DNA of 64,000 nucleotides, taken from assembly GCA_022605955.1 (NCBI GenBank), contig JAKCOZ010000595.1, forward strand, positions 1 through 64,000. Direction: 5' to 3'. The notes under the pieces are model-generated. The model saw only the letters and a program-made list of their open reading frames with translations. It ran no database searches and was not told where the DNA came from. This document shows, piece by piece, positions 25,479 to 38,700 of the stretch (position 1 is its first letter; each line of letters begins with the position of its first letter). This DNA comes from Rallus limicola (Eukaryota > Chordata > Aves > Gruiformes > Rallidae). The position numbers were made by a program, and so were the translations under genes.

Positions 25479-28400
25479 TCTGCAGTTCAAACATGCTAAA
25501 CGTCCAGCCATAACTCCCAAAGTAAAGAAGCTAGGCCTGAAAGGCATAGCTTGTCTGAAACCTCCTAACAGGACACACGAGCAGACCCTGTCACTTTGGC
25601 TCTCAGCCTTTTCCTTTGCCTGGAAAGAGGGAACATGCCTGGAACCTCCTACGGTGCTTTTCTCGGCCCTAGCAGACTGCAGTTCAAAACATGCTAAACG
25701 TCCAGCAATAACTCCCAAAGTAAAGAAGCTAGGCCTGAAAGGCATAGCTTGTCTGAAACCTCCTAACAGGACACACAAGCAGACCCTGTCACTTTGGCTC
25801 TCAGCCTTTTCCTTTGCCTGGAAAGAGGGAACATGCCTGGAACCTCCTACGGTGCTTTTCTCGGCCCTAGCAGACTGCAGTTCAAAACATGCAAAACGTC
25901 CAGCAATAACTCCCAAAGTAAAGAAGCTAGGACTGAAAGGCATAGCTTGTCTGAAACCTCCTAACAGGACACACAAGCAGACCCTGTCACTTGGGCTCTC
26001 AGCCTTTTCCTTTGCCTGGAAAGAGGGAACATGCCTGGAACCTCCTACGGTGCTTTTCTCGGCCCTAGCAGACTGCAGTTCAAAACATGCTAAACGTCCA
26101 GCAATAACTCCCAAAGTAAAGAAGCTAGGACTGAAAGGCATAGCTTGTCTGAAACCTTCTAACAGTACACACAAGCAGACCCTGTCACTTTGGCTCTCAG
26201 CCTTTTCCTTTGCCTGGAAAGAGGGAACATGCCTGGAACCTCCTACGGTGCTTTTCTCGGCCCTAGCAGACTGCAGTTCAAAACATGCTAAACGTCCAGC
26301 AATAACTCCCAAAGTAAAGAAGCTAGGCCTGAAAGGCATAGCTTGTCTGAAACCTCCTAACAGGACACACAAGCAGACCCTGTCACTTTGGCTCTCAGCC
26401 TTTTCCTTTGCTTGGAAAGAGGGAACATGCCTGGAACCTCCTACGGTGCTTTTCTCGGCCCTTGCAGACTGCAGTTCAAAACATGCTAAACGTCCAGCAA
26501 TAACTCCCAAAGTAAAGAAGCTAGGACTGAAAGGCATAGCTTGTCTGAAACCTCCTAACAGGACACACAAGCATCCCCTGTCACTTTGGCTCTCAGCCTT
26601 TTCCTTTGCCTGGAAAGAGGGAACATGCCTGGAACCTCCTACTGTGCTTTTCTCGGCCCTAGCAGACTGCAGTTCAAAACATGCTAAACGTCCAGCAATA
26701 ACTCCCAAAGTAAAGAAGCTAGGCCTGAAAGGCATAGCTTGTCTGAAACCTCCTAACAGGACACACAAGCAGACCCTGTCACTTTGGCTCTCAGCCTTTT
26801 CCTTTGCCTGGAAAGAGGGAACATGCCTGGAACCTCCTACGGTGCTTTTCTCGGCCCTAGCAGACTGCAGTTCAAAACATGCTAAACGTCCAGCAATAAC
26901 TCCCAAAGTAAAGAAGCTAGGCCTGAAAGGCATAGCTTGTCTGAAACCTCCTAACAGGACACACAAGCAGACCCTGTCACTTTGGCTCTCAGCCTTTTCC
27001 TTTGCCTGGAAAGAGGGAACATGCCTGGAACCTCCTACGGTGCTTTTCTCGGCCCTAGCAGACTGCAGTTCAAAACATGCTAAACGTCCAGCAGTAACTC
27101 CCAAAGTAAAGAAGCTAGGCCTGAAAGGCATAGCTTGTCTGAAACCTCCTAACAGGACACACAAGCAGACCCTGTCACTTTGGCTCTCAGCCTTTTCCTT
27201 TGCCTGGAAAGAGGGAACATGCCTGGAACCTCCTACGGTGCTTTTCTCGGCCCTAGCAGACTGCAGTTCAAAACATGCTAAACGTCCAGCAATAACTCCC
27301 AAAGTAAAGAAGCTAGGCCTGAAAGGCATAGCTTGTCTGAAACCTCCTAACAGGACACACAAGCAGACCCTGTCACTTTGGCTCTCAGCCTTTTCCTTTG
27401 CCTGGAAAGAGGGAACATGCCTGGAACCTCCTACGGTGCTTTTCTCGGCCCTAGCAGACTGCAGTTCAAAACATGCTAAACGTCCAGCAATAACTCCCAA
27501 AGTAAAGAAGCTAGGCCTGAAAGGCATAGCTTGTCTGAAACCTCCTAACAGGACACACAAGCAGACCCTGTCACTTTGGCTCTCAGCCTTTTCCTTTGCC
27601 TGGAAAGAGGGAACATGCCTGGAACCTCCTACGGTGCTTTTCTCGGCCCTAGCAGACTGCAGTTCAAAACATGCTAAACGTCCAGCAATAACTCCCAAAG
27701 TAAAGAAGCTAGGCCTGAAAGGCATAGCTTGTCTGAAACCTCCTAACAGGACACACAAGCAGACCCTGTCACTTTGGCTCTCAGCCTTTTCCTTTGCCTG
27801 GAAAGAGGGAACATGCTTGGAACATCCTATGGTGCTTTTCTCGGCCCTAGCAGACTGCAGTTCAAAACATGCTAAACGTCCAGCAGTAACTCCCAAAGTA
27901 AAGAAGCTAGGACTGAAAGGCATAGCTTGTCTGAAACCTCCTAACAGGACACACAAGCAGACCCTGTCACTTTGGCTCTCAGCCTTTTCCTTTGCCTGGA
28001 AAGAGGGAACATGCCTGGAACCTCCTACGGTGCTTTTCTCGGCCCTAGCAGACTGCAGTTCAAAACATGCTAAACGTCCAGCAATAACTCCCAAAGTAAA
28101 GAAGCTAGGACTGAAAGGCAATGCTTGTCTGAAACCTCCTAACAGGACACACAAGCAGACCCTGTCACTTTGGCTCTCAGCCTTTTCCTTTGCCTGGAAA
28201 GAGGGAACATGCCTGGAACCTCCTACGGTGCTTTTCTCGGCCCTAGCAGACTGCAGTTCAAAACATGCTAAACGTCCAGCCATAACTCCCAAAGTAAAGA
28301 AGCTAGGCCTGAAAGGCATAGCTTGTCTGAAACCTCCTAACAGGACACACGAGCAGACCCTGTCACTTTGGCTCTCAGCCTTTTCCTTTGCCTGGAAAGA

Positions 28401-31400
28401 GGGAACATGCCTGGAACCTCCTACGGTGCTTTTCTCGGCCCTAGCAGACTGCAGTTCAAAACATGCTAAACGTCCATCAATAACTCCCAAAGTAAAGAAG
28501 CTAGGCCTGAAAGGCATAGCTTGTCTGAAACCTCCTAACAGGACACACAAGCAGACCCTGTCACTTTGGCTCTCAGCCTTTTCCTTTGCCTGGAAAGAGG
28601 GAACATGCCTGGAACCTCCTACGGTGCTTTTCTCGGCCCTAGCAGACTGCAGTTCAAAACATGCTAAACGTCCAGCAATAACTCCCAAAGTAAAGAAGCT
28701 AGGCCTGAAAGGCATAGCTTGTCTGAAACCTCCTAACAGGACACACAAGCAGACCCTGTCACTTTGGCTCTCAGCCTTTTCCTTTGCCTGGAAAGAGGGA
28801 ACATGCCTGGAACCTCCTACGGTGCTTTTCTCGGCCCTAGCAGACTGCAGTTCAAAACATGCTAAACGTCCAGCAATAACTCCCAAAGTAAAGAAGCTAG
28901 GCCTGAAAGGCATAGCTTGTCTGAAACCTCCTAACAGGACACACAAGCAGACCCTGTCACTTTGGCTCTCAGCCTTTTCCTTTGCCTGGAAAGAGGGAAC
29001 ATGCCTGGAACCTCCTACGGTGCTTTTCTCGGCCCTAGCAGACTGCAGTTCAAAACATGCTAAACGTCCAGCAGTAACTCCCAAAGTAAAGAAGCTAGGC
29101 CTGAAAGGCATAGCTTGTCTGAAACCTCCTAACAGGACACACAAGCAGACCCTGTCACTTTGGCTCTCAGCCTTTTCCTTTGCCTGGAAAGAGGGAACAT
29201 GCCTGGAACCTCCTACGGTGCTTTTCTCGGCCCTAGCAGACTGCAGTTCAAAACATGCTAAACGTCCAGCAATAACTCCCAAAGTAAAGAAGCTAGGCCT
29301 GAAAGGCATAGCTTGTCTGAAACCTCCTAACAGGACACACAAGCAGACCCTGTCACTTTGGCTCTCAGCCTTTTCCTTTGCCTGGAAAGAGGGAACAAGC
29401 CTGGAACCTCCTACGGTGCTTTTCTCGGCCCTAGCAGACTGCAGTTCAAAACATGCTAAACGTCCAGCAATAACTCCCAAAGTAAAGAAGCTAGGACTGA
29501 AAGGCATAGCTTGTCTGAAACCTCCTAACAGGACACACAAGCAGACCCTGTCACTTGGGCTCTCAGCCTTTTCCTTTGCCTGGAAAGAGGGAACATGCCT
29601 GGAACCTCCTACGGTGCTTTTCTCGGCCCTAGCAGACTGCAGTTCAAAACATGCTAAACGTCCAGCAATAACTCCCAAAGTAAAGAAGCTAGGACAGAAA
29701 GGCATAGCTTGTCTGAAACCTTCTAACAGTACACACAAGCAGACCCTGTCACTTTGGCTCTCAGCCTTTTCCTTTGCCTGGAAAGAGGGAACATGCCTGG
29801 AACCTCCTACGGTGCTTTTCTCGGCCCTAGCAGACTGCAGTTCAAAACATGCTAAACGTCCAGCAATAACTCCCAAAGTAAAGAAGCTAGGACTGAAAGG
29901 CATAGCTTGTCTGAAACCTCCTAACAGGACACACAAGCAGACCCTGTCACTTGGGCTCTCAGCCTTTTCCTTTGCCTGGAAAGAGGGAACATGCCTGGAA
30001 CCTCCTACGGTGCTTTTCTCGGCCCTAGCAGACTGCAGTTCAAAACATGCTAAACGTCCAGCAATAACTCCCAAAGTAAAGAAGCTAGGACAGAAAGGCA
30101 TAGCTTGTCTGAAACCTTCTAACAGTACACACAAGCAGACCCTGTCACTTTGGCTCTCAGCCTTTTCCTTTGCCTGGAAAGAGGGAACATGCCTGGAACC
30201 TCCTACGGTGCTTTTCTCGGCCCTAGCAGACTGCAGTTCAAAACATGCTAAACGTCCAGCAATAACTCCCAAAGTAAAGAAGCTAGGCCTGAAAGGCATA
30301 GCTTGTCTGAAACCTCCTAACAGGACACACAAGCAGACCCTGTCACTTTGGCTCTCAGCCTTTTCCTTTGCTTGGAAAGAGGGAACATGCCTGGAACCTC
30401 CTACGGTGCTTTTCTCGGCCCTAGCAGACTGCAGTTCAAAACATGCTAAACGTCCAGCAATAACTCCCAAAGTAAAGAAGCTAGGCCTGAAAGGCATAGC
30501 TTGTCTGAAACCTCCTAACAGGACACACAAGCAGACCCTGTCACTTTGGCTCTCAGCCTTTTCCTTTGCCTGGAAAGAGGGAACATGCCTGGAACCTCCT
30601 ACGGTGCTTTTCTCGGCCCTAGCAGACTGCAGTTCAAAACATGCTAAACGTCCAGCAATAACTCCCAAAGTAAAGAAGCTAGGCCTGAAAGGCATAGCTT
30701 GTCTGAAACCTCCTAACAGGACACACAAGCAGACCCTGTCACTTTGGCTCTCAGCCTTTTCCTTTGCCTGGAAAGAGGGAACATGCCTGGAACCTCCTAC
30801 GGTGCTTTTCTCGGCCCTAGCAGACTGCAGTTCAAAACATGCTAAACGTCCAGCAATAACTCCCAAAGTAAAGAAGCTAGGCCTGAAAGGCATAGCTTGT
30901 CTGAAACCTCCTAACAGGACACACAAGCAGACCCTGTCACTTTGGCTCTCAGCCTTTTCCTTTGCCTGGAAAGAGGGAACATGCCTGGAACCTCCTACGG
31001 TGCTTTTCTCGGCCCTAGCAGACTGCAGTTCAAAACATGCTAAACGTCCAGCAATAACTCCCAAAGTAAAGAAGCTAGGCCTGAAAGGCATAGCTTGTCT
31101 GAAACCTCCTAACAGGACACACAAGCAGACCCTGTCACTTTGGCTCTCAGCCTTTTCCTTTGCCTGGAAAGAGGGAACATGCCTGGAACCTCCTACGGTG
31201 CTTTTCTCGGCCCTAGCAGACTGCAGTTCAAAACATGCTAAACGTCCAGCAACAACTCCCAAAGTAAAGAAGCTAGGCCTGAAAGGCATAGTTTGTCTGA
31301 AACCTCCTAACAGGACACACAAGCAGACCCTGTCACTTTGGCTCTCAGCCTTTTCCTTTGCCTGGAAAGAGGGAACATGCCTGGAACCTCCTACGGTGCT

Positions 31401-31417
31401 TTTCTCGGCCCTAGCAG
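25479..31417. repeat. 30-monomer higher-order repeat, block A (5939 bp)
   Basis: The block starts at a private variant: AGTCTGCAG followed by only three As (25489-25491) instead of four, then CATAACTC. The same variant recurs at 31418, giving 5939 bp, or 30 x 198 minus the shared missing base. Ordered internal markers are TTCTAACAGTACAC, GCATCCCCTG (26571), CAGTAACTC, ACATCCTATGG (27828), GGCAATGC, CACGAGC, CCATCAATA (28477), GAACAAGCC (29397), two GGACAGAAAGG (29691 and 30087) and CAACAACTC (31252). Confidence 0.88.
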
Positions 31418-34400
31418 TCTGCAGTTCAAACATGCTAAACGTCCAGCCATAACTCCCAAAGTAAAGAAGCTAGGCCTGAAAGGCATAGCTTGTCTGAAAC
31501 CTCCTAACAGGACACACGAGCAGACCCTGTCACTTTGGCTCTCAGCCTTTTCCTTTGCCTGGAAAGAGGGAACATGCCTGGAACCTCCTACGGTGCTTTT
31601 CTCGGCCCTAGCAGACTGCAGTTCAAAACATGCTAAACGTCCAGCAATAACTCCCAAAGTAAAGAAGCTAGGCCTGAAAGGCATAGCTTGTCTGAAACCT
31701 CCTAACAGGACACACAAGCAGACCCTGTCACTTTGGCTCTCAGCCTTTTCCTTTGCCTGGAAAGAGGGAACATGCCTGGAACCTCCTACGGTGCTTTTCT
31801 CGGCCCTAGCAGACTGCAGTTCAAAACATGCAAAACGTCCAGCAATAACTCCCAAAGTAAAGAAGCTAGGACTGAAAGGCATAGCTTGTCTGAAACCTCC
31901 TAACAGGACACACAAGCAGACCCTGTCACTTGGGCTCTCAGCCTTTTCCTTTGCCTGGAAAGAGGGAACATGCCTGGAACCTCCTACGGTGCTTTTCTCG
32001 GCCCTAGCAGACTGCAGTTCAAAACATGCTAAACGTCCAGCAATAACTCCCAAAGTAAAGAAGCTAGGACTGAAAGGCATAGCTTGTCTGAAACCTTCTA
32101 ACAGTACACACAAGCAGACCCTGTCACTTTGGCTCTCAGCCTTTTCCTTTGCCTGGAAAGAGGGAACATGCCTGGAACCTCCTACGGTGCTTTTCTCGGC
32201 CCTAGCAGACTGCAGTTCAAAACATGCTAAACGTCCAGCAATAACTCCCAAAGTAAAGAAGCTAGGCCTGAAAGGCATAGCTTGTCTGAAACCTCCTAAC
32301 AGGACACACAAGCAGACCCTGTCACTTTGGCTCTCAGCCTTTTCCTTTGCTTGGAAAGAGGGAACATGCCTGGAACCTCCTACGGTGCTTTTCTCGGCCC
32401 TTGCAGACTGCAGTTCAAAACATGCTAAACGTCCAGCAATAACTCCCAAAGTAAAGAAGCTAGGACTGAAAGGCATAGCTTGTCTGAAACCTCCTAACAG
32501 GACACACAAGCATCCCCTGTCACTTTGGCTCTCAGCCTTTTCCTTTGCCTGGAAAGAGGGAACATGCCTGGAACCTCCTACTGTGCTTTTCTCGGCCCTA
32601 GCAGACTGCAGTTCAAAACATGCTAAACGTCCAGCAATAACTCCCAAAGTAAAGAAGCTAGGCCTGAAAGGCATAGCTTGTCTGAAACCTCCTAACAGGA
32701 CACACAAGCAGACCCTGTCACTTTGGCTCTCAGCCTTTTCCTTTGCCTGGAAAGAGGGAACATGCCTGGAACCTCCTACGGTGCTTTTCTCGGCCCTAGC
32801 AGACTGCAGTTCAAAACATGCTAAACGTCCATCAATAACTCCCAAAGTAAAGAAGCTAGGCCTGAAAGGCATAGCTTGTCTGAAACCTCCTAACAGGACA
32901 CACAAGCAGACCCTGTCACTTTGGCTCTCAGCCTTTTCCTTTGCCTGGAAAGAGGGAACATGCCTGGAACCTCCTACGGTGCTTTTCTCGGCCCTAGCAG
33001 ACTGCAGTTCAAAACATGCTAAACGTCCAGCAATAACTCCCAAAGTAAAGAAGCTAGGCCTGAAAGGCATAGCTTGTCTGAAACCTCCTAACAGGACACA
33101 CAAGCAGACCCTGTCACTTTGGCTCTCAGCCTTTTCCTTTGCCTGGAAAGAGGGAACATGCCTGGAACCTCCTACGGTGCTTTTCTCGGCCCTAGCAGAC
33201 TGCAGTTCAAAACATGCTAAACGTCCAGCAATAACTCCCAAAGTAAAGAAGCTAGGCCTGAAAGGCATAGCTTGTCTGAAACCTCCTAACAGGACACACA
33301 AGCAGACCCTGTCACTTTGGCTCTCAGCCTTTTCCTTTGCCTGGAAAGAGGGAACATGCCTGGAACCTCCTACGGTGCTTTTCTCGGCCCTAGCAGACTG
33401 CAGTTCAAAACATGCTAAACGTCCAGCAGTAACTCCCAAAGTAAAGAAGCTAGGCCTGAAAGGCATAGCTTGTCTGAAACCTCCTAACAGGACACACAAG
33501 CAGACCCTGTCACTTTGGCTCTCAGCCTTTTCCTTTGCCTGGAAAGAGGGAACATGCCTGGAACCTCCTACGGTGCTTTTCTCGGCCCTAGCAGACTGCA
33601 GTTCAAAACATGCTAAACGTCCAGCAATAACTCCCAAAGTAAAGAAGCTAGGCCTGAAAGGCATAGCTTGTCTGAAACCTCCTAACAGGACACACAAGCA
33701 GACCCTGTCACTTTGGCTCTCAGCCTTTTCCTTTGCCTGGAAAGAGGGAACAAGCCTGGAACCTCCTACGGTGCTTTTCTCGGCCCTAGCAGACTGCAGT
33801 TCAAAACATGCTAAACGTCCAGCAATAACTCCCAAAGTAAAGAAGCTAGGACTGAAAGGCATAGCTTGTCTGAAACCTCCTAACAGGACACACAAGCAGA
33901 CCCTGTCACTTGGGCTCTCAGCCTTTTCCTTTGCCTGGAAAGAGGGAACATGCCTGGAACCTCCTACGGTGCTTTTCTCGGCCCTAGCAGACTGCAGTTC
34001 AAAACATGCTAAACGTCCAGCAATAACTCCCAAAGTAAAGAAGCTAGGACAGAAAGGCATAGCTTGTCTGAAACCTTCTAACAGTACACACAAGCAGACC
34101 CTGTCACTTTGGCTCTCAGCCTTTTCCTTTGCCTGGAAAGAGGGAACATGCCTGGAACCTCCTACGGTGCTTTTCTCGGCCCTAGCAGACTGCAGTTCAA
34201 AACATGCTAAACGTCCAGCAATAACTCCCAAAGTAAAGAAGCTAGGACTGAAAGGCATAGCTTGTCTGAAACCTCCTAACAGGACACACAAGCAGACCCT
34301 GTCACTTGGGCTCTCAGCCTTTTCCTTTGCCTGGAAAGAGGGAACATGCCTGGAACCTCCTACGGTGCTTTTCTCGGCCCTAGCAGACTGCAGTTCAAAA

Positions 34401-35772
34401 CATGCTAAACGTCCAGCAATAACTCCCAAAGTAAAGAAGCTAGGACAGAAAGGCATAGCTTGTCTGAAACCTTCTAACAGTACACACAAGCAGACCCTGT
34501 CACTTTGGCTCTCAGCCTTTTCCTTTGCCTGGAAAGAGGGAACATGCCTGGAACCTCCTACGGTGCTTTTCTCGGCCCTAGCAGACTGCAGTTCAAAACA
34601 TGCTAAACGTCCAGCAATAACTCCCAAAGTAAAGAAGCTAGGCCTGAAAGGCATAGCTTGTCTGAAACCTCCTAACAGGACACACAAGCAGACCCTGTCA
34701 CTTTGGCTCTCAGCCTTTTCCTTTGCTTGGAAAGAGGGAACATGCCTGGAACCTCCTACGGTGCTTTTCTCGGCCCTAGCAGACTGCAGTTCAAAACATG
34801 CTAAACGTCCAGCAATAACTCCCAAAGTAAAGAAGCTAGGCCTGAAAGGCATAGCTTGTCTGAAACCTCCTAACAGGACACACAAGCAGACCCTGTCACT
34901 TTGGCTCTCAGCCTTTTCCTTTGCCTGGAAAGAGGGAACATGCCTGGAACCTCCTACGGTGCTTTTCTCGGCCCTAGCAGACTGCAGTTCAAAACATGCT
35001 AAACGTCCAGCAATAACTCCCAAAGTAAAGAAGCTAGGCCTGAAAGGCATAGCTTGTCTGAAACCTCCTAACAGGACACACAAGCAGACCCTGTCACTTT
35101 GGCTCTCAGCCTTTTCCTTTGCCTGGAAAGAGGGAACATGCCTGGAACCTCCTACGGTGCTTTTCTCGGCCCTAGCAGACTGCAGTTCAAAACATGCTAA
35201 ACGTCCAGCAATAACTCCCAAAGTAAAGAAGCTAGGCCTGAAAGGCATAGCTTGTCTGAAACCTCCTAACAGGACACACAAGCAGACCCTGTCACTTTGG
35301 CTCTCAGCCTTTTCCTTTGCCTGGAAAGAGGGAACATGCCTGGAACCTCCTACGGTGCTTTTCTCGGCCCTAGCAGACTGCAGTTCAAAACATGCTAAAC
35401 GTCCAGCAATAACTCCCAAAGTAAAGAAGCTAGGCCTGAAAGGCATAGCTTGTCTGAAACCTCCTAACAGGACACACAAGCAGACCCTGTCACTTTGGCT
35501 CTCAGCCTTTTCCTTTGCCTGGAAAGAGGGAACATGCCTGGAACCTCCTACGGTGCTTTTCTCGGCCCTAGCAGACTGCAGTTCAAAACATGCTAAACGT
35601 CCAGCAACAACTCCCAAAGTAAAGAAGCTAGGCCTGAAAGGCATAGTTTGTCTGAAACCTCCTAACAGGACACACAAGCAGACCCTGTCACTTTGGCTCT
35701 CAGCCTTTTCCTTTGCCTGGAAAGAGGGAACATGCCTGGAACCTCCTACGGTGCTTTTCTCGGCCCTAGCAG
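31418..35772. repeat. 22-monomer deletion derivative of the 30-mer, block B (4355 bp)
   Basis: The block has the same private start (three As at 31428-31430) and the same order of markers as block A, but it lacks the ACATCCTATGG/GGCAATGC/CACGAGC monomers. The distance from GCATCCCC to CCATCAATA is 319 bp here and 1903 bp in block A. The difference of 1584 bp is exactly eight monomers. The total, 4355 bp, equals 22 x 198 minus the one shared missing base. An in-register loss of eight monomers by unequal exchange explains it. Confidence 0.88.
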
Positions 35773-38700
35773 TCTGCAGTTCAAACATGCTAAACGTCCA
35801 GCCATAACTCCCAAAGTAAAGAAGCTAGGCCTGAAAGGCATAGCTTGTCTGAAACCTCCTAACAGGACACACGAGCAGACCCTGTCACTTTGGCTCTCAG
35901 CCTTTTCCTTTGCCTGGAAAGAGGGAACATGCCTGGAACCTCCTACGGTGCTTTTCTCGGCCCTAGCAGACTGCAGTTCAAAACATGCTAAACGTCCAGC
36001 AATAACTCCCAAAGTAAAGAAGCTAGGCCTGAAAGGCATAGCTTGTCTGAAACCTCCTAACAGGACACACAAGCAGACCCTGTCACTTTGGCTCTCAGCC
36101 TTTTCCTTTGCCTGGAAAGAGGGAACATGCCTGGAACCTCCTACGGTGCTTTTCTCGGCCCTAGCAGACTGCAGTTCAAAACATGCAAAACGTCCAGCAA
36201 TAACTCCCAAAGTAAAGAAGCTAGGACTGAAAGGCATAGCTTGTCTGAAACCTCCTAACAGGACACACAAGCAGACCCTGTCACTTGGGCTCTCAGCCTT
36301 TTCCTTTGCCTGGAAAGAGGGAACATGCCTGGAACCTCCTACGGTGCTTTTCTCGGCCCTAGCAGACTGCAGTTCAAAACATGCTAAACGTCCAGCAATA
36401 ACTCCCAAAGTAAAGAAGCTAGGACTGAAAGGCATAGCTTGTCTGAAACCTTCTAACAGTACACACAAGCAGACCCTGTCACTTTGGCTCTCAGCCTTTT
36501 CCTTTGCCTGGAAAGAGGGAACATGCCTGGAACCTCCTACGGTGCTTTTCTCGGCCCTAGCAGACTGCAGTTCAAAACATGCTAAACGTCCAGCAATAAC
36601 TCCCAAAGTAAAGAAGCTAGGCCTGAAAGGCATAGCTTGTCTGAAACCTCCTAACAGGACACACAAGCAGACCCTGTCACTTTGGCTCTCAGCCTTTTCC
36701 TTTGCTTGGAAAGAGGGAACATGCCTGGAACCTCCTACGGTGCTTTTCTCGGCCCTTGCAGACTGCAGTTCAAAACATGCTAAACGTCCAGCAATAACTC
36801 CCAAAGTAAAGAAGCTAGGACTGAAAGGCATAGCTTGTCTGAAACCTCCTAACAGGACACACAAGCATCCCCTGTCACTTTGGCTCTCAGCCTTTTCCTT
36901 TGCCTGGAAAGAGGGAACATGCCTGGAACCTCCTACTGTGCTTTTCTCGGCCCTAGCAGACTGCAGTTCAAAACATGCTAAACGTCCAGCAATAACTCCC
37001 AAAGTAAAGAAGCTAGGCCTGAAAGGCATAGCTTGTCTGAAACCTCCTAACAGGACACACAAGCAGACCCTGTCACTTTGGCTCTCAGCCTTTTCCTTTG
37101 CCTGGAAAGAGGGAACATGCCTGGAACCTCCTACGGTGCTTTTCTCGGCCCTAGCAGACTGCAGTTCAAAACATGCTAAACGTCCAGCAATAACTCCCAA
37201 AGTAAAGAAGCTAGGCCTGAAAGGCATAGCTTGTCTGAAACCTCCTAACAGGACACACAAGCAGACCCTGTCACTTTGGCTCTCAGCCTTTTCCTTTGCC
37301 TGGAAAGAGGGAACATGCCTGGAACCTCCTACGGTGCTTTTCTCGGCCCTAGCAGACTGCAGTTCAAAACATGCTAAACGTCCAGCAGTAACTCCCAAAG
37401 TAAAGAAGCTAGGCCTGAAAGGCATAGCTTGTCTGAAACCTCCTAACAGGACACACAAGCAGACCCTGTCACTTTGGCTCTCAGCCTTTTCCTTTGCCTG
37501 GAAAGAGGGAACATGCCTGGAACCTCCTACGGTGCTTTTCTCGGCCCTAGCAGACTGCAGTTCAAAACATGCTAAACGTCCAGCAATAACTCCCAAAGTA
37601 AAGAAGCTAGGCCTGAAAGGCATAGCTTGTCTGAAACCTCCTAACAGGACACACAAGCAGACCCTGTCACTTTGGCTCTCAGCCTTTTCCTTTGCCTGGA
37701 AAGAGGGAACATGCCTGGAACCTCCTACGGTGCTTTTCTCGGCCCTAGCAGACTGCAGTTCAAAACATGCTAAACGTCCAGCAATAACTCCCAAAGTAAA
37801 GAAGCTAGGCCTGAAAGGCATAGCTTGTCTGAAACCTCCTAACAGGACACACAAGCAGACCCTGTCACTTTGGCTCTCAGCCTTTTCCTTTGCCTGGAAA
37901 GAGGGAACATGCCTGGAACCTCCTACGGTGCTTTTCTCGGCCCTAGCAGACTGCAGTTCAAAACATGCTAAACGTCCAGCAATAACTCCCAAAGTAAAGA
38001 AGCTAGGCCTGAAAGGCATAGCTTGTCTGAAACCTCCTAACAGGACACACAAGCAGACCCTGTCACTTTGGCTCTCAGCCTTTTCCTTTGCCTGGAAAGA
38101 GGGAACATGCTTGGAACATCCTATGGTGCTTTTCTCGGCCCTAGCAGACTGCAGTTCAAAACATGCTAAACGTCCAGCAGTAACTCCCAAAGTAAAGAAG
38201 CTAGGACTGAAAGGCATAGCTTGTCTGAAACCTCCTAACAGGACACACAAGCAGACCCTGTCACTTTGGCTCTCAGCCTTTTCCTTTGCCTGGAAAGAGG
38301 GAACATGCCTGGAACCTCCTACGGTGCTTTTCTCGGCCCTAGCAGACTGCAGTTCAAAACATGCTAAACGTCCAGCAATAACTCCCAAAGTAAAGAAGCT
38401 AGGACTGAAAGGCAATGCTTGTCTGAAACCTCCTAACAGGACACACAAGCAGACCCTGTCACTTTGGCTCTCAGCCTTTTCCTTTGATTGGAAAGAGGGA
38501 ACATGCCTGGAACCTCCTACGGTGCTTTTCTCGGCCCTAGCAGACTGCAGTTCAAAACATGCTAAACGTCCAGCCATAACTCCCAAAGTAAAGAAGCTAG
38601 GCCTGAAAGGCATAGCTTGTCTGAAACCTCCTAACAGGACACACGAGCAGACCCTGTCACTTTGGCTCTCAGCCTTTTCCTTTGCCTGGAAAGAGGGAAC

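Noticed and set aside
9691..25494. A minus-strand open frame of about 5267 codons with a 66-residue repeat, as a giant repeat protein
   Set aside because: An equally open frame runs on the plus strand over the same DNA. The repeat length is simply divisible by three, frame breaks are random point changes, and there is no non-repeat N- or C-terminal domain.
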